A stretch of DNA of 64,000 nt. Source: Linanthus parryae. Taxonomy: Eukaryota > Streptophyta > Magnoliopsida > Ericales > Polemoniaceae. Both the position numbers and the translations under genes were made by a program. This document shows, in pieces, positions 12,006-25,603 of this stretch (positions are counted from its first letter, which is position 1; the number at the start of each line of letters is the position of its first letter). Under the pieces are notes generated by a model. That model saw only the letters and a list, made by a program, of their open reading frames with translations. It did no database searches and was not told the DNA's origin. The DNA lies in contig JALGPY010000010.1 in assembly GCA_023055425.1 (NCBI GenBank), forward strand, positions 21,282,363-21,346,362, written 5' to 3'.

Positions 12006-13406
12006 TGTAGAGTTTTGATCATGGATACGCAGCGGAAAAACAAAATAATTATCCGATCAAGACCCTCCAAGGATCACAGGAAGAGAAATCATGACAATGG
12101 TAAGAGAATAGTGTTATGTACCTTTGAGGTCTCCTGTATGACTTCTAACGAGAAACTTATGACGTCTATACGGTTGATCAACGCCTAGAGGTGAGATCTA
12201 GATCTTCGAAACGGCTTGTGGTAGCTAGGAGGAGTGGAAGAGGACGAAGAAATCACGCAACAGAGCACCAAAGAGAGGCGGCGGGCGTCCCTTGTGGCTG
12301 ACGGGTAGGGGAGGGCGGACAATGGGGTTCGGCCCTCTTATTTATCTGCTCTCTCCTTCCTTGTCTCCTACTCAAAGTATGTTATGAGAAGAAGTTGTTG
12401 GTAAGGAAGCTAGGAGCATCCTTTATATAGTCCAACAACTCCATGTTATTACATAAAGGTCATATCCTAATTCTACTCAAGTTCGGATTAGTCTAACATG
12501 CATAATAGTCCTACTAAGTTAGCAAGTTGTTGCGTTATGATCTTTATAATTATTTAATCATATTAATTAATTATTTCCCAGGTCTAGTTCACCCCTATAT
12601 GGCGTGTGACCCCATAGGTTCAATTTCGCTGGTAGTAACTATTTAATAATATGGAGCGGCCTCTAGCAAGACATCCATTCTAGCCAACAAATAGAATAGT
12701 TATCATGACAAACCTTTGTGCAAGTATTTGTCTCATCCCTTTGTCTCAATATCTGGATTGGACACGAGACATACAAGTCACACTCGTATATCCAATCCAT
12801 AGTTCCTCGATCCTAGGAATAGACTTATTCGTGCAAATAACATCAATATCCCATATTGATTTATTCAAGTCTGGCACTATCCCTCGAGTGGCCTAGGATA
12901 TTTGATCCCGTTATGTGGGAGGGACAAATTCTTTCTACATCACTACAATATCTAATCTTGCTTCCTATTGTGTCCAATACGCGTCTTTTTGACTACCCTG
13001 TCACGGTGTAGAGTTTGACGCTACCAAAACACAGTATTCCACAACTAGAACAACTAGTGCCTTCAAGTCTAAGGATGACAATACCGTTGCCACCATGAGA
13101 AACACTTGTGACTTTACATAACATGTATGTAGCCTTCTCGTAGATGGGTCAATCCAGTATGCCATTACTCCTAATGCATAACCATGTGTTGGATCATGAT
13201 ATCTCCATACCAATCCAACCCCATACTAGTCTATAGATGTTGTCCTATTTATCATTATAATGGACTAGGGATATTTATGATAAACAACAATATTGCAAAC
13301 CAAATGACTTAATTATATTAAATATCCAATAAATAATACAATGAATGTTCTAGCCAATTTATTGTTCATGCTAAACTTGATTACCTATAGGGAGCCTATT
13401 CCAACA
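12006..13406 (-). repeat. B1 5' LTR (family B)
   Basis: The 1401-bp LTR runs from TG at 12006 (TGTAGAGTTTTGATCATGG) to CCAACA at 13406 and is the reverse of the family-B LTR of B3. A TATA-type box is at about 12422-12429. Small indels and many substitutions relative to B3 suggest an older copy. Confidence 0.92.
12422..12429 (-). promoter_or_regulatory. TATA box of B1 5' LTR
   Basis: The minus strand reads TATATAAA in the context GGACTATATAAAGGA, conserved at the same LTR position in B3 and B4. It is the likely core promoter of the element. Confidence 0.65.
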
Positions 13407-14122
13407 ATCCAATGTGAATGATAAATTCTCTAAGATTTTCAATAGCCTTAGATGTGGATATTGTTAATGTTTAATTTTGTGATTAGGTTTTATGGTAATA
13501 ATTAATCAATTAGGTTTTACGGCCTGCGACCCTGTCTTCTCCTCAACTTGTGATGTCTCTTTATTTAGTATAGATTCTAGCTAGTATTAGATAGAGTAGA
13601 TCATAGCCAAGAAATGGAGAAGAAGCCGAAAGAATTGAGGAACCCACAAGATGGCGGCATTCCACAAGCTAAGGCACATGGACTAAAAGATGGAGGTACA
13701 TGGAGATGAGCTTGCTACCTTTTAAGGCTTATAGATATTCTCATTGGCTAGGAAATATCTTAGTTTAAAGGGCCATATCCACATCACTTTTATTTATTGT
13801 TTGCGGATGTTTATTTGTTGTCTTGTTACTTATTTTTTGTGTATGAATGATGCATGCAAATTGTGAAAAGATAATAATTAAAACCCGAATCTTATACATT
13901 GGAATTGCCTAACCCAAACACGTAGATCAGTGGATATGGATCAACAAAAAAATTAAAATTAAACGGAAAAATCTCTCAAATTTAAATATTACGTTTTTTC
14001 CTTCTCGTTACTTAACACTCGTAATAATCATGATTAATCAATTTGAGTCTTGCCAAAGCAAGGCGACTTCACTCATCATGATGCGACCAAGCGGAACAAG
14101 CTAGTAATGTGCGGTTGTTGAA
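13407..14122 (+). mobile_element. Family B copy B2, leader fragment (left of CACTA insertion)
   Basis: Plus-strand family-B leader sequence corresponds to about 22800-23545 of B3, including TTTTACGGCCTGCGA (13515-13529), the ATGGAG...CATGGAGATG region and the stretch ending near GTGCGGTTGTTGAA. It stops at 14122, where the CACTA end begins, and the same leader resumes at 44401. The LTR and primer site of B2 are not present here. They would lie left of B1 if B1 inserted into B2. Confidence 0.85.
14120..14122. repeat. CACTA target-site duplication, left (GAA)
   Basis: GAA precedes CACTACTGG and is repeated at 44398-44400. A 3-bp duplication is the CACTA superfamily hallmark. Confidence 0.9.
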
Positions 14123-14153
14123 CACTACTGGAAACGGACAAAAAACGGCAAGA
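14123..14153 (+). repeat. CACTA terminal inverted repeat, left
   Basis: The sequence starts CACTACTGGAAACGGACA and aligns imperfectly over about 30 bp with the reverse complement of 44367-44397. The shared skeleton is CACTACT, AAA, ACA, then GGCAA. Confidence 0.9.
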
Positions 14154-14610
14154 TAATATTGCTTTTTAAGACCATATTGTCTTCGTTTAAGGCATAAACG
14201 GCGAAGTTTGGTTCGCCCGCTAGGTAGTTTGACGTTTTCACTCTTCGGCAAGTAAGACCATCGCCATTTATGATCTCTCGCCGTATTTGCGCTCAATAAA
14301 TTGTGAGAACTCTCGCTTTTTATATTTGACTATATACGGCGAATCATAATATCTCGCAGTGTTTGTTAACTTTTTTACAGCAAGTATTTTTCCCGTCAAT
14401 TATTTTTTAATTGCTTTTTATGGTTATTATTAAAGACGGCGAAACTAAATTAACGCCATTTGTATTGTAATGATTAGTGGAAACAATATAGCCATAATAC
14501 CTCATATTGTCGCCTTATATAATGGTATCCTTTTACGGAAACCTATTTATTCTTTTCGTTTTTGTTGGTCATTAAAACGGCAAAAGTGCACTGTCGCCGT
14601 ATTTGTGCTA
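14140..14610. repeat. CACTA subterminal repeats, left
   Basis: Dispersed copies of ACGGCGA / TCGCCGT and shorter ACGGC / GCCGT forms occur in both orientations at about 14144, 14195, 14260, 14278, 14335, 14433, 14509, 14575 and 14594. Such subterminal motifs bind the TNPA-type protein in En/Spm. Binding here is inference. Confidence 0.7.
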
Positions 14611-16320
14611 ATCCCTGCAACCAGTACAGTTTACTTCTGGAGATATCCATCCTGTGGCCTTTTAGGCACAATCCAATGACTCATACAAATCCTGCAGTTG
14701 ATCAAACACATCGAGCCTGTAGCCTTTTAGGCACAATCCAACACATCAACAAATCAAACACTCGCAACCATCTATTGAACTTGAATATTACATAAGACAT
14801 TTCAAAAACATTAAATATATATATACACATATATATATATCCAAAAAACTTTTTCTTAAGGCATAATTCACCAAAGTGTGCCTTGCAAAAATTTACCCCA
14901 ATTCCAGTTTACGAAAAATCAATAGTGTGCGACTTCTGCTCTAGCTATTTTGAAGTATACCCAAAGCTATACCTATGTATCATTCAGTGCGACAAAACCG
15001 CTCCAAAAAGGGCGCTCGAGCTTCATATTGGTGCGCAAGTACAAAACGGTCACGATAACGTTGACGGGCCAAAGCTTGGATAGACCTAAAGAAGATCACA
15101 GTATATATACACATTAAGCCTTCTACAGGTAGAATCATAAATATACGGACAATACAACTACATAAGAAGCAAACCCAAACTGTACACAGTTAAGGTATTT
15201 TACGACAGTATTTTATAAATAAATCAAAGAAACGAAGTTGATTTCGAAGAAGACAAATACCATAAACTTTAACTGCGATAAGATTGATTCTCATATGTTG
15301 GTTAGGTTGCTAATATGAGGGAAAACTAACCTGAAATTCTAGGTGTAGGCTTTGTAAAAGATAGTGACAAGCACAAGAAACACTCAACACTTGATAAATA
15401 CCAGGGCAACACCATGGAAGTAGCGTTTCAAGAAGGGAACATGGAATTGGATACAACATGAAGGGAAGCTGAGTCAACATTAGGAAAAAAGAACTCAAGC
15501 TAATTAATTATGCAGTGCCATCTTCTCGCTGTTGAAATGCGACTTAATGGGTGTTCGAATGTTACTTATTCAACTGTTGCTTTGTAAAAATCTAGCTACT
15601 TAATCGGAACCCTCAAAAAATTACAAAGCCAAACTAACAAATGGGTCGTGTGAAGGGAAACTCAATATTAAACCATGAGGGATAAAACTAAACAGAAGAA
15701 AATATGACTACTAACTATTTTATCCCCCATCACACACAAAATTAGCCTCTTCATCAAAATTGAGCAACTAGCACACAAAATTTAATTACCACAAAAAAAA
15801 CAGAATAAGAAAGCTTATATATATATATATATATATATATAAATATATATGTACGTTATCTCCACAACTAGCTCAGAACGAGCAGCATCCTACACCGTTA
15901 CCGGCTTTTTAGTTTGAAATATTTCTAAACTTATCAAAAATGCATCATGTGGTAGAGAAACAGCTAAAGCTCATTAAAAAAAACATACATATATACTTAC
16001 AAGAGTACGATGCCAGGGTATTGTCTTCTTCAAAGCGTCTCGTCATGTTTTGATATTTTCCATTTTAACAAGAGTGATTTCTTCTTCTGGCCTTTCCACC
16101 TCCTTAAAAAAAACTTCAAAAATACTCTTTGCCCAATGTTATTCCCTGTACCACTTTTTTTTCTATCCCAGAAATTAACAGACCTCTGGCCACATCACTT
16201 CTGCTTGGTCTGGAATACAACACCAAGGGGATGGGAAGCTTCTTTTCAAACAAAAAAGAGAACTTTTAGCAAAGTTAAGATTATGCTAGGACATATTTTG
16301 TTATTAAGGTTTACATTTAC
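14611..16320 (-). other. CACTA 3' non-coding region
   Basis: I see no gene here. It is AT-rich sequence between the last TNPA-like exon and the left subterminal repeats, with a 25-bp direct-repeat-like phrase (TGGCCTTTTAGGCACAATCCA, near 14655 and 14710 with one change) and an AT dinucleotide run at 15817-15840. Isolated short frames show no family resemblance. Confidence 0.6.
15817..15851. repeat. (TA)n microsatellite
   Basis: A near-perfect TATATA run lies within the CACTA 3' non-coding region. Confidence 0.85.
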
Positions 16321-18299
<1,979 letters not shown>

Positions 18300-18304
18300 G
18301 GATG
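18300..18304. repeat. A2 target-site duplication, left (GGATG)
   Basis: GGATG precedes TGATAAGTCTG and is repeated exactly at 36916-36920 after the 3' LTR. Confidence 0.95.
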
Positions 18305-19518
18305 TGATAAGTCTGAAGCTTATGGGCATTATGTTGTGAATATACAGGCAGAGCTTAGCTGCTTGATGATGAAATCTAGAAACACAAGAAAAAGAAATTG
18401 CTAAGTACCAAAGCTGCAAAGCTTTAAGCTACTGTAGCAGTTCCTATATGCTGAATTATCTAACTGTTTTTGTGGAGGTTTTGGTTATGATATATATTAC
18501 TTATTTGAATGCATTTAGCAATCTATGTTCTAAGTTGATTATTGCAGGACTAAGTTTGATTGAAATTCCAATGTTCATTCTGATGAAGTTAGCAGGCAAA
18601 GCTTCAAAGCTTTGAGATATTCAGGTTACTCTTTACTGCTAAGTTCATTCAATTATTTTCCTGTATGCATGTGGATTCTGTGATACTTAAGAAATTTGAT
18701 ATAAGCTGATTATTGTCTATTATTGTGTGTTCTATATTAGTTACTTGATATATTCATGAGATTGAATATATTTTTTAACTCAGAACTGTCAGAAGACAAC
18801 TCTGGCATAGTTTTATCATGAATTGATAGCTGCTGTTTTTAAGCAGATCTTATTGCTAGATTGTATTGTTATTTGTTTGATCTTGTTTGCTGAGTATATG
18901 CAGGTTTGTTGGAAACCCCAACCTCCATAAACAGATCAGAAATTCATTCAAATAAAGCTATTGATTGGATCTTATCAGATAGGAGATAATTTAGGAATTT
19001 TGTTCCTCAATTCTCTCAAGTCAGTTGCAGACTGAGATCGGCTATTTAAATTCGAATTGCAGACAGTTAGAAAAGACAGAGATCATGATTTTGGAGAGAG
19101 AAACATACTGGGAATATCAAGTTCATACGGCTCTTAAAATCATTCAGGAATTTAACTCTCCAGCAGGTTGAAGATCATTCAAACTCAGAAGAACTCTTCC
19201 AAGCTTAAACAACTTATCTATTCAGATTTCAGCTTCTTGTACTTAATTGAATCATTCATTCTTCATTTCTAAAACCTCGCTAAACTTAGTAGTTTGGTTG
19301 TTCAAGTGAACAACAAGAGGTTCTTATTGTTTTAACAGGTTGTAGCCCGTAACTAGATAGGTAGGGAACAAAAAGCTGTATCAGTGTAAGGTTTCTCACT
19401 TAGGCTTGAGATCTAGGGCTAAATCTGGGTGATTAATAAGAAGTTGTGTTTGAATCCCGGAGGGATTAGATCCCTCAGGAAGAGAATAGGTCCAATTGTG
19501 ACTGAACTATGTAAAATC
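18305..19518 (+). repeat. A2 5' LTR (3' end deleted)
   Basis: It starts TGATAAGTCTGAAGCTTATGG and aligns with the 3' LTR until ACTGAACTATGTAAAATC near 19518. It then jumps into gag-protease spacer sequence, missing about the last 280 bp of the LTR. Palindrome TCAAAGCTTTGA is at 18604-18615. Confidence 0.92.
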
Positions 19519-20345
19519 CAAACCATTTTTGTGAAACCACGAAGCAGACATTCTCCAAAGTGTCATTACTGTTGTAAAATTGGACATGTAAAAGTAACTT
19601 GCCCCTTTAGAAGGACAGAACCTCACATAATGAGGAACACCTATCCTTATCAGCTTAAGGGACAAGTGAAATAGATTTGGGTTCCCAAAGGAGTTAGACA
19701 ACCTAATATGGTGGACTCTGAGAATGAATCCAAATTCTACACTTGGTCTAATAGCTTGTTAAGGCATTGATTGAATTTTGCAGGATGTCACCAAAGCTTT
19801 GAAAGATCAGAAATGGATTTTGGATAATGGATGTTCCTGGCATATGAGTGGGAAGAAATCTTTATTCTCAGAGCTCAAAGAGCAATCAGAGGGAACAATC
19901 ACACTTGGTGACAAAACAAAGTGCAACATAATTGGTATAGGAAGTGTTGGTAACAATTCTGCATATTTAATTTCAGATGTTTATTTAGTTGATGGTCTTA
20001 AGTATAATTTATTGAGTATTTCCGAGCTTTGTGACAAAGGTAATAAGGTAGTTTTTGACAAGGAGAAATGTGTGGTGCAAGATGAAAAATCAGGAAATTG
20101 CATAGTCACTGCTCCTAGGTCACATAATGTTTATGCACTATGTACTGACAAAGTTGCTGGTGACAGTCTGAAGTGTCTCAAAGCTTTGAAGGATGATTCA
20201 AAACTATGGAACTGAGAGGTTGATCATATAAGCATGAATTCTTTGAATATTCTCATCTCAAAAGATCTGGTAAGGGGATTACCAATCCTCAAATTCAAAG
20301 ATGATGAGTTTTGCAAGGCATGTACTCAAGGTAAACAAACCAGAA
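19519..20345 (+). pseudogene. A2 zinc knuckle, protease and pre-integrase domain
   Basis: Directly after the deletion junction comes an intact zinc knuckle CHYCCKIGHVKVTC, near 19560-19605. The protease frame (19778-20215) has WILDNGCSWHMSG, so the catalytic D-S-G is D-N-G, which should weaken or abolish activity. It continues through VDGLKYNLLSISELCDKGN. After a stop at 20213-20215, pre-integrase remnants follow (VDHISMNSLNILISKDL, then CKACTQGK near 20310-20335). The A1 counterpart keeps DSG. Confidence 0.87.
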
Positions 20346-20803
20346 GCTCATTCAAGCCAAAGAACTTTGTAAGTACCTCATGACCCTTAGAATTGATACA
20401 TATGTACTTGTGTGGTCCTATGAGGGTTCAAACACCGAGAGGTAAGATATATGCATGTTGTGGTTGATCATTACTCTAGATATACTTGGGTTATGTTTAG
20501 TAAAGAAACGATTGAAATATTATCTGAATTTTTAAACTTTGCAAAGAGCTTCAAACTTTGAAAAATTTATATGTTCCATCTATTAGGAGTGATCATGGTA
20601 GGGAATTTGACCAACATGATTTTGATTTATTTTTTGAAAAGCGTGGAATCTCACACAACTTCTCAGCACCCAGAACTCCTCAGCAGAATGGAGTAGTTGA
20701 GAGGAAAAATAGGACTCTTGAAGATACGTCTAGAACAATGTTACTTGAAAGTAATTTTCAAAAATCTCTGTGGGCTGAAGCTGTTAACATTGCCAACTAT
20801 GTG
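20346..20803 (+). pseudogene. A2 integrase, N-terminal half (split by B3)
   Basis: Around 20400-20430 MYLCGPMRVQT represents the HLDLCGPMR phrase with its first catalytic Asp changed or out of frame. The stretch 20558-20808 carries IRSDHGREFDQ (second Asp) and QQNGVVERKNRTLE (catalytic Glu), then WAEAVNIANYVL. B3 inserted exactly here (TSD CTCAA), and the same reading resumes at 30756. Confidence 0.9.
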
Positions 20804-20808
20804 CTCAA
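20804..20808. repeat. B3 target-site duplication, left (CTCAA)
   Basis: CTCAA is repeated at 30756-30760. Joining the flanks at one copy reproduces the integrase sequence present uninterrupted in A1. Confidence 0.95.
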
Positions 20809-22234
20809 AGTTGGAATAGATTCCCTAGAGGCAATCTAGTTTAGTATGAATTATTTGTGGCTAGAAATTCATTTATTATTTATTGGATATTTAATATAAT
20901 GAAGTCCTTAGATTTACAATTATGTTGTTTATTCTAAATATCCCTAGTCAAGTATAATGATTAATAGGACAATCATCTATAGACTAGTATGGGGTTGGAT
21001 TGATATGGAGATATCACGATCCAACACATAGGTGTGCATTAGGGAATGTTGCACTGGATTGACCCATCTCCGAGAAGCCTACATACACGTTATGTTGAGT
21101 CACAAGCGCTTCTCGCGGTACAATGGTATTGTCATCCTTAGACTTGAAGTCACTAGATATTCTAGTTGTGGATTATTGTGATCTTGGTAGCGTTAAACGC
21201 TACACCGTAACTGGGTAGTTATAAAGGCGTGTACTGGATACAATAAGAAGCAAGCTTAGAGATCGTAGTGGACGTAGATAGAATTTGTCCCTCCCACATA
21301 ACGGGAGCAAATATCCTAGGCCACTCGGGGGATAGTGCTTATAGAATGTCTGGACAGACTCAAATAAATCAATATGGGATATTGATGTTATTTATACGAA
21401 TAAGGCTATTCCAATGGATCGAGAAACTATGGATTGGATATACGAGTGTGACTTGTATGTCTCGTGTCCAATCCGGATAGAGACAAAGGGATGAGACAAT
21501 TACTTGTACAAAGGTTGTCAAGATGACTATTCTATTAGTTGGCTAAATTGGATGTTTTGCTAGAGACCGCTCCATATTAGCAAATATTTGCTATCAACTA
21601 GATAGAACCTATGGGGTCACACGCTATATAGAGTTGAACAAGATTTGGGAATTAATTAATTGGATTAATTAATTAGAAGGATCACTTTGCAAAACCTTGC
21701 AAACTTAGTAGGGACTAATTTGCAAGGAAGGGACTAAATTGAATTCTAGTAGGACTAGAATAAGTCCTTTAGGTAGTTAACAAGGAGTTGTTGGACTATA
21801 TAAAGGACCTTCCTTCCTTCCTTCCAATATAGCTTATGCTCATAATTGAACATAACAAAGAGTGGGAGAGAACAAAAGGAGAGAGAGCAAGCAACAAGGG
21901 AGCCGACCGCCCCCTTGCCGCCGCCCCGTCCCCGTCGGCCAAAGGAGGCCGAGACCCTCCTTTTGGGTCTCGTTTTGCGTGATTCTTCTTCCTCTTCCTC
22001 TTACGGGCTAGCACGAAGGACTTGGGAGATCTAGGATCAACTCTAGGCGTGGATGAACTATAGAGAACATGACATAATTCGCGTTTGAAGTCATCAAAGG
22101 AGAACCCTAAGGTGTGTTATTGATTTCTAACTCTTACCATCGTTATGTCTCTTGACTTGTGATCCTTGGAGAGTTTTGCATGGTTTTATGTGTGTTTATG
22201 CTTCCGTTGCGCATCCATGAATCAAAACCCTACA
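20809..22234 (+). repeat. B3 5' LTR
   Basis: The LTR begins AGTTGGAATAG, with the expected first T changed to A, and ends CCCTACA at 22234, next to the primer site. The TATA box is at 21797-21804. It is closely similar to 25604-27032 and 29325-30755. Confidence 0.95.
21797..21804 (+). promoter_or_regulatory. TATA box of B3 5' LTR
   Basis: TATATAAA in GGACTATATAAAGGACC, preceding a CTTCCTTCC run; conserved in B4 (26594-26601), the B3 3' LTR (30315-30322) and B1. Confidence 0.7.
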
Positions 22235-22235
22235 G

Positions 22236-22248
22236 TGGTATCAGAGCC
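22236..22248 (+). other. B3 primer-binding site
   Basis: TGGTATCAGAGCC lies one base after the LTR end and is an exact match to the initiator tRNA-Met complement used by copia elements. Confidence 0.95.
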
Positions 22249-23916
22249 ACAGGTCGTAGAGCATAAACGTGGTTTATGTGTTACGTTATTAGTTGTTTTA
22301 CACCTTAATTTGATTGTTTATCGCGTAAAACAAGACAAATCAAGCATGGGATGCAATTTGTCAATAATTAATCATAACAAGATCCAATTTTTGCATTGGA
22401 TGCATGAATTGGTGAGTTTGAGAAATTTTAGGATCTTAGATCTAGGGTTTGGGCATCCTTGGGAAAGAAGGAGTTCTCCCAAAACAAGGAAACAACCAAA
22501 CTTGGGCACCAAGCAAGGGAGTTGTTTTGGAAACAACTCCCATAAGGAAGTTCGGCCCCCCTAGGGACCGCCCCCCCTTGCTTGCCGCCCAAGCTTGGCC
22601 GCCCTAGGGGCCGCGCGGCCCTAACCCGCGGCCTAGGCTTGTGGTTTTTGGGCCGGGCCGGCCCTAGGGCCTTGTGGTTCACCTTATTGGGCCCGGGCAA
22701 TTTGATTGTGGGGCCCATGGACCGTTTTAACCCTAGAAATCCTAAAATCAATTAAAATTGACCAAGCGCGTTAAAATTGGATTTTAACTGTTTATGTGCA
22801 AATCGCATGGTGATTGGATATGGCCTTAGGATGTGGTTTGATGTGGGTGTTTAATTTTGTGGTTTGGTTTTACGGCCTGCGAGCTGATCAATTAATTGTA
22901 ATAATTAATTAGGGTTTTATGGCCTGCGTGCCATTTTTTCTCAACTTGTGAGATTTATTTTATTTAGTATAGAAGTTAGCTAGTGCTAGATAAAGTAGAT
23001 TGTTAGCCAAGATTGAAGAAAAGAAGCCCAAAGCCAAAGAAGCCACAAAAGATGGAGCATGGAGTATGGAGCATTCTACAAGACTATGAAGGATGGACCA
23101 AAAGACCAAGACACATGGAGATGTGTTTGCTTTAGGGTTCATAGATAATTCCATTGGCTTGGAATTATCTTAGTCTAGAAAAGGCCATATCCACATCACG
23201 TTAATTTCCGTTTTGTGGTTGTTTATTTTATTGTCTTATTATTGTGTGGTTGGTGTATGGATGATGCATGCAATTAGGATAATAAGATAATTAGACAACC
23301 CGGATATATTATTTGGAGTTGTGCCCAAACTCAAATAGATAGATTAGTTGATATTGATCAACAAAACAATTAAAAATTGAATTTAAAATCCCTCAAAATT
23401 CAAATATTGTGTTCGTGCCTTCTTGTTATTTAAAAACTCATTATCATCATTTTTTGCCAAGCTCGTGCGTGCCAAAGCATGGCGACTTGGTTCATCATGA
23501 TGGAATGCGATGGCACGTAACAATGTGCAATTGTTTAGATAAGAGGTTGAACACAACTGGGCTATTAATTTGATTAAGAAACCTAGAGGCAATCAATTGG
23601 GATTATCCATAAGGATGGATAAATAAGGAGTTATTTGCCCAATTGAACCAAGAGTTGCATAAGGGATGCAATTGGAATTGTTCCTACCTAAAGTAGTCAA
23701 ATTATGGGTGACTTGCCAAAGCAAGCTCATAAGGAGATGAAAGATGGATCTTGGCCCACTAGAAAATATAAGGATATTTTCCGCATTAATATCTTGAGGG
23801 TTATTAATCCGTAGAAAAATAGTGGGAGCTATATTTGATAAACTAGTCATTATTGAATATAGTCAAAAATTCACAAATACTAAAACTTGCGTATTTTCCC
23901 TTTTGTAGAATTCCAA
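22249..23916 (+). other. B3 untranslated leader
   Basis: No ORF in this 1.67-kb region is credible. It holds a GC-rich block with GGCC palindromes (about 22560-22690), a doubled motif TTTACGGCCTGCGAGC (22868-22883) and TTTTATGGCCTGCGTGCC (22915-22932) around an AT palindrome, and a pyrimidine-rich stretch ending TTTTGTAG just before the gag start, which could act as a splice acceptor. The motif pair is kept in B1 and B5 and partly in B2. Confidence 0.75.
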
Positions 23917-25302
23917 ATGGCAAACAACTCATCGAGTTCACAACATTCCCTACGATCTGTCCTTGAGAAGGACAAGCTCTCTGGAACCAACTTTCTTGAT
24001 AGGTACAGAAACTTGAGAATTGTTCTCATGCAAGAGAAGAAACTGTACGCAATAGAGGAGCATGTTCCAGAAGGTCCAGAGAACCAAACACCTGCTGCCC
24101 TAAAGGCGTATCAAAAGCGTGTTGATGACGCTAATGATGCAGCCTGTCTTATGCTTTGCACCATGACTTCTGAGCTTCAGAAGCAACACGAAAACATGAA
24201 TGCTGTCGATATGATCGAACATCTAAAGCAGCTCTTCCAAGAGCAGGCGAGGGTAGAGAGGTATGAAGTCTCTAAGGCACTGTTCAAGTGTCATCTGGCA
24301 GAAGGGAACCCGGTGGGACCCCATGTACTCCGAATGATCGGGTACTTGGAGAATTTCGCCCGACTGGGGTTCCCGGCCGGCCAAGAGTTGGCAACCGATC
24401 TCGTGTTGCAATCGTTGCCTGAGAGTTAAGGACAGTTCATTATGAACTATAACATGAACGAGATCGTTAAACCACTGCCAGATTTACTCAACATGTTGAG
24501 GACGGCTGAACAGAGCATCAACAAGGGTAAGGGCAATGCCATAATGATGGTACAGAAAGGAAAGGGAAAAAGGTTTGCCTCTTCCTCCAAGGGCAAAGGC
24601 AAGTCCGTTGCCAAGTCCAAGGAACCTGCCCTTAAGCCTGTTGGTGCGATTGCCAAGGGCATGACTAAAGGTGAGTGTCACTATTGCAGTCAGCCTGGAC
24701 AATGGAGGAGGAACTGCCCAAAATATCTGGAGGACAAGAGGCTTGGAATAGTGATTCCACCACCACCAGGTATTTTTGTTGTAGATGTCAGTTTAACTTT
24801 CTCTACATCATGGGTATTAGATACTGGATGTGGATCTCATATTTGTCGAAATATGCAGGATCTAAAGAGAAGTAGAAGATTGGCTACAGGGGAGGTAGAT
24901 CTGCGCGTTGGGAATGGAGCAAAGGTTGCTGCGTTGGCCATAGGCGTATGCGAGCTATCTCTGCCTTCAGGATTAGTTTAAGAATTAAATAATTGCTATT
25001 TTGTGCCTGCTATGAGCAGAAACATTATTTCTATTTCTTGTTTTGACAAGGATGGTTTTATTATTTTAATAAAGAACAATTGTTGTTCCTTTTATTTAAA
25101 TAATATTCACTATTTCAGTGCACAATTATTTAATGGACTTTCTGTCCTTGATCTAAGAAATCCTGTCTACAACATTAATACCAAGCGGATTAAAATAAAT
25201 GATTTAAATCCTGCTTATTTATGGCACTGTCGTTTAGGCCACATAAATGAGAAACGTGTATCTAGAATTCATAAGGATGGATTACTAGACTCATTCATAT
25301 GA
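23917..25302 (+). pseudogene. B3 gag, protease and pre-integrase
   Basis: The start ATG is at 23917 (MANNSSSSQHSLRSVLEK). The capsid core follows (LSGTNFLDRYRNLRIVL, then ELQKQHENMNAVDMIEHLK). A Tyr codon changed to TAA stops it at 24427-24429; B1 and B5 read SYGQF there. The frame continues (24442-24981) with the KGKGK-rich tail and a knuckle, CHYCSQPGQWRRNC, whose His is Gln. The protease active site is SWVLDTGCGSHICRN. A second stop is at 24979-24981 (Leu codon to TAA). The pre-integrase domain starts LWHCRLGHINEKRVSRIHKD and is cut near 25296 by an 11-bp deletion relative to B5. Confidence 0.92.
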
Positions 25303-25598
25303 GACATGTGAGGCTTGTTTATTGGAAAAAATGACAAAGTCCCCTTTCAATAAGAAAGGTGAGAGGACTAGTGAGCAATTGGCGCTCATACATACTGATG
25401 TGTGTGGGCCATTTGCCACGCCTGCCAGGGGTGGTTATGTCTACTGCATTACATTTACTGATGATTACAGTAGATATGGATTTGTGTACCTTATGAGGGC
25501 AAAATCCGAATCTTTTGAAGTGTTCAAAGAATTCAAGAATGAAGTAGAGAAGCAACTTGGCAAAAGTATAAAAGCTCTACGATCGGATCGTGGAGGAG
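25303..25598 (+). pseudogene. B3 integrase, N-terminal half (split by B4)
   Basis: The frame from 25322 carries the first catalytic Asp in HTDVCGPF and the second in LRSDRGGEY, at the very edge of the B4 insertion. The Glu lies on the other side of B4 (27110-27140, NGVSERRNRTL), so the solo LTR splits the catalytic triad. Confidence 0.93.
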
Positions 25599-25603
25599 AA
25601 TAC
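25599..25603. repeat. B4 target-site duplication, left (AATAC)
   Basis: AATAC is repeated at 27033-27037. Removing the LTR and one copy restores the SDRGGEYLSQEF reading phase. Confidence 0.95.

Larger units (their letters stand above)
6323..13406 (-). mobile_element. Family B (Angela/BARE-like Ty1/copia) copy B1
   Basis: This minus-strand copia element has its 5' LTR, leader, gag, protease, integrase, RT and RNase H in the window, plus only the first 130 bp of its 3' LTR, the rest being displaced leftward by A1. The LTR start resembles Angela/BARE-1 elements (TGTTGGAAT...TGCCCTAGAGGCAAT). Its right edge meets plus-strand family-B leader at 13407, so B1 most likely inserted into copy B2. ATCCA (13407-13411) would be the target duplication, but the partner is outside the window. 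Confidence 0.92.

Noticed and set aside
21268..21480. Repeated frame starting MDVDRICPSHITG (also 26063-26323 and 29784-30044)
   Set aside because: It recurs because the three family-B LTRs are near-identical. It is not conserved in the older LTRs and lies across the LTR promoter region.
21796..22034. Arg/Pro-rich frames in the LTR end (also 26552-26861, 30273-30556)
   Set aside because: Both strands are open because of GC-rich low-complexity sequence downstream of the TATA box. There is no domain or independent support.
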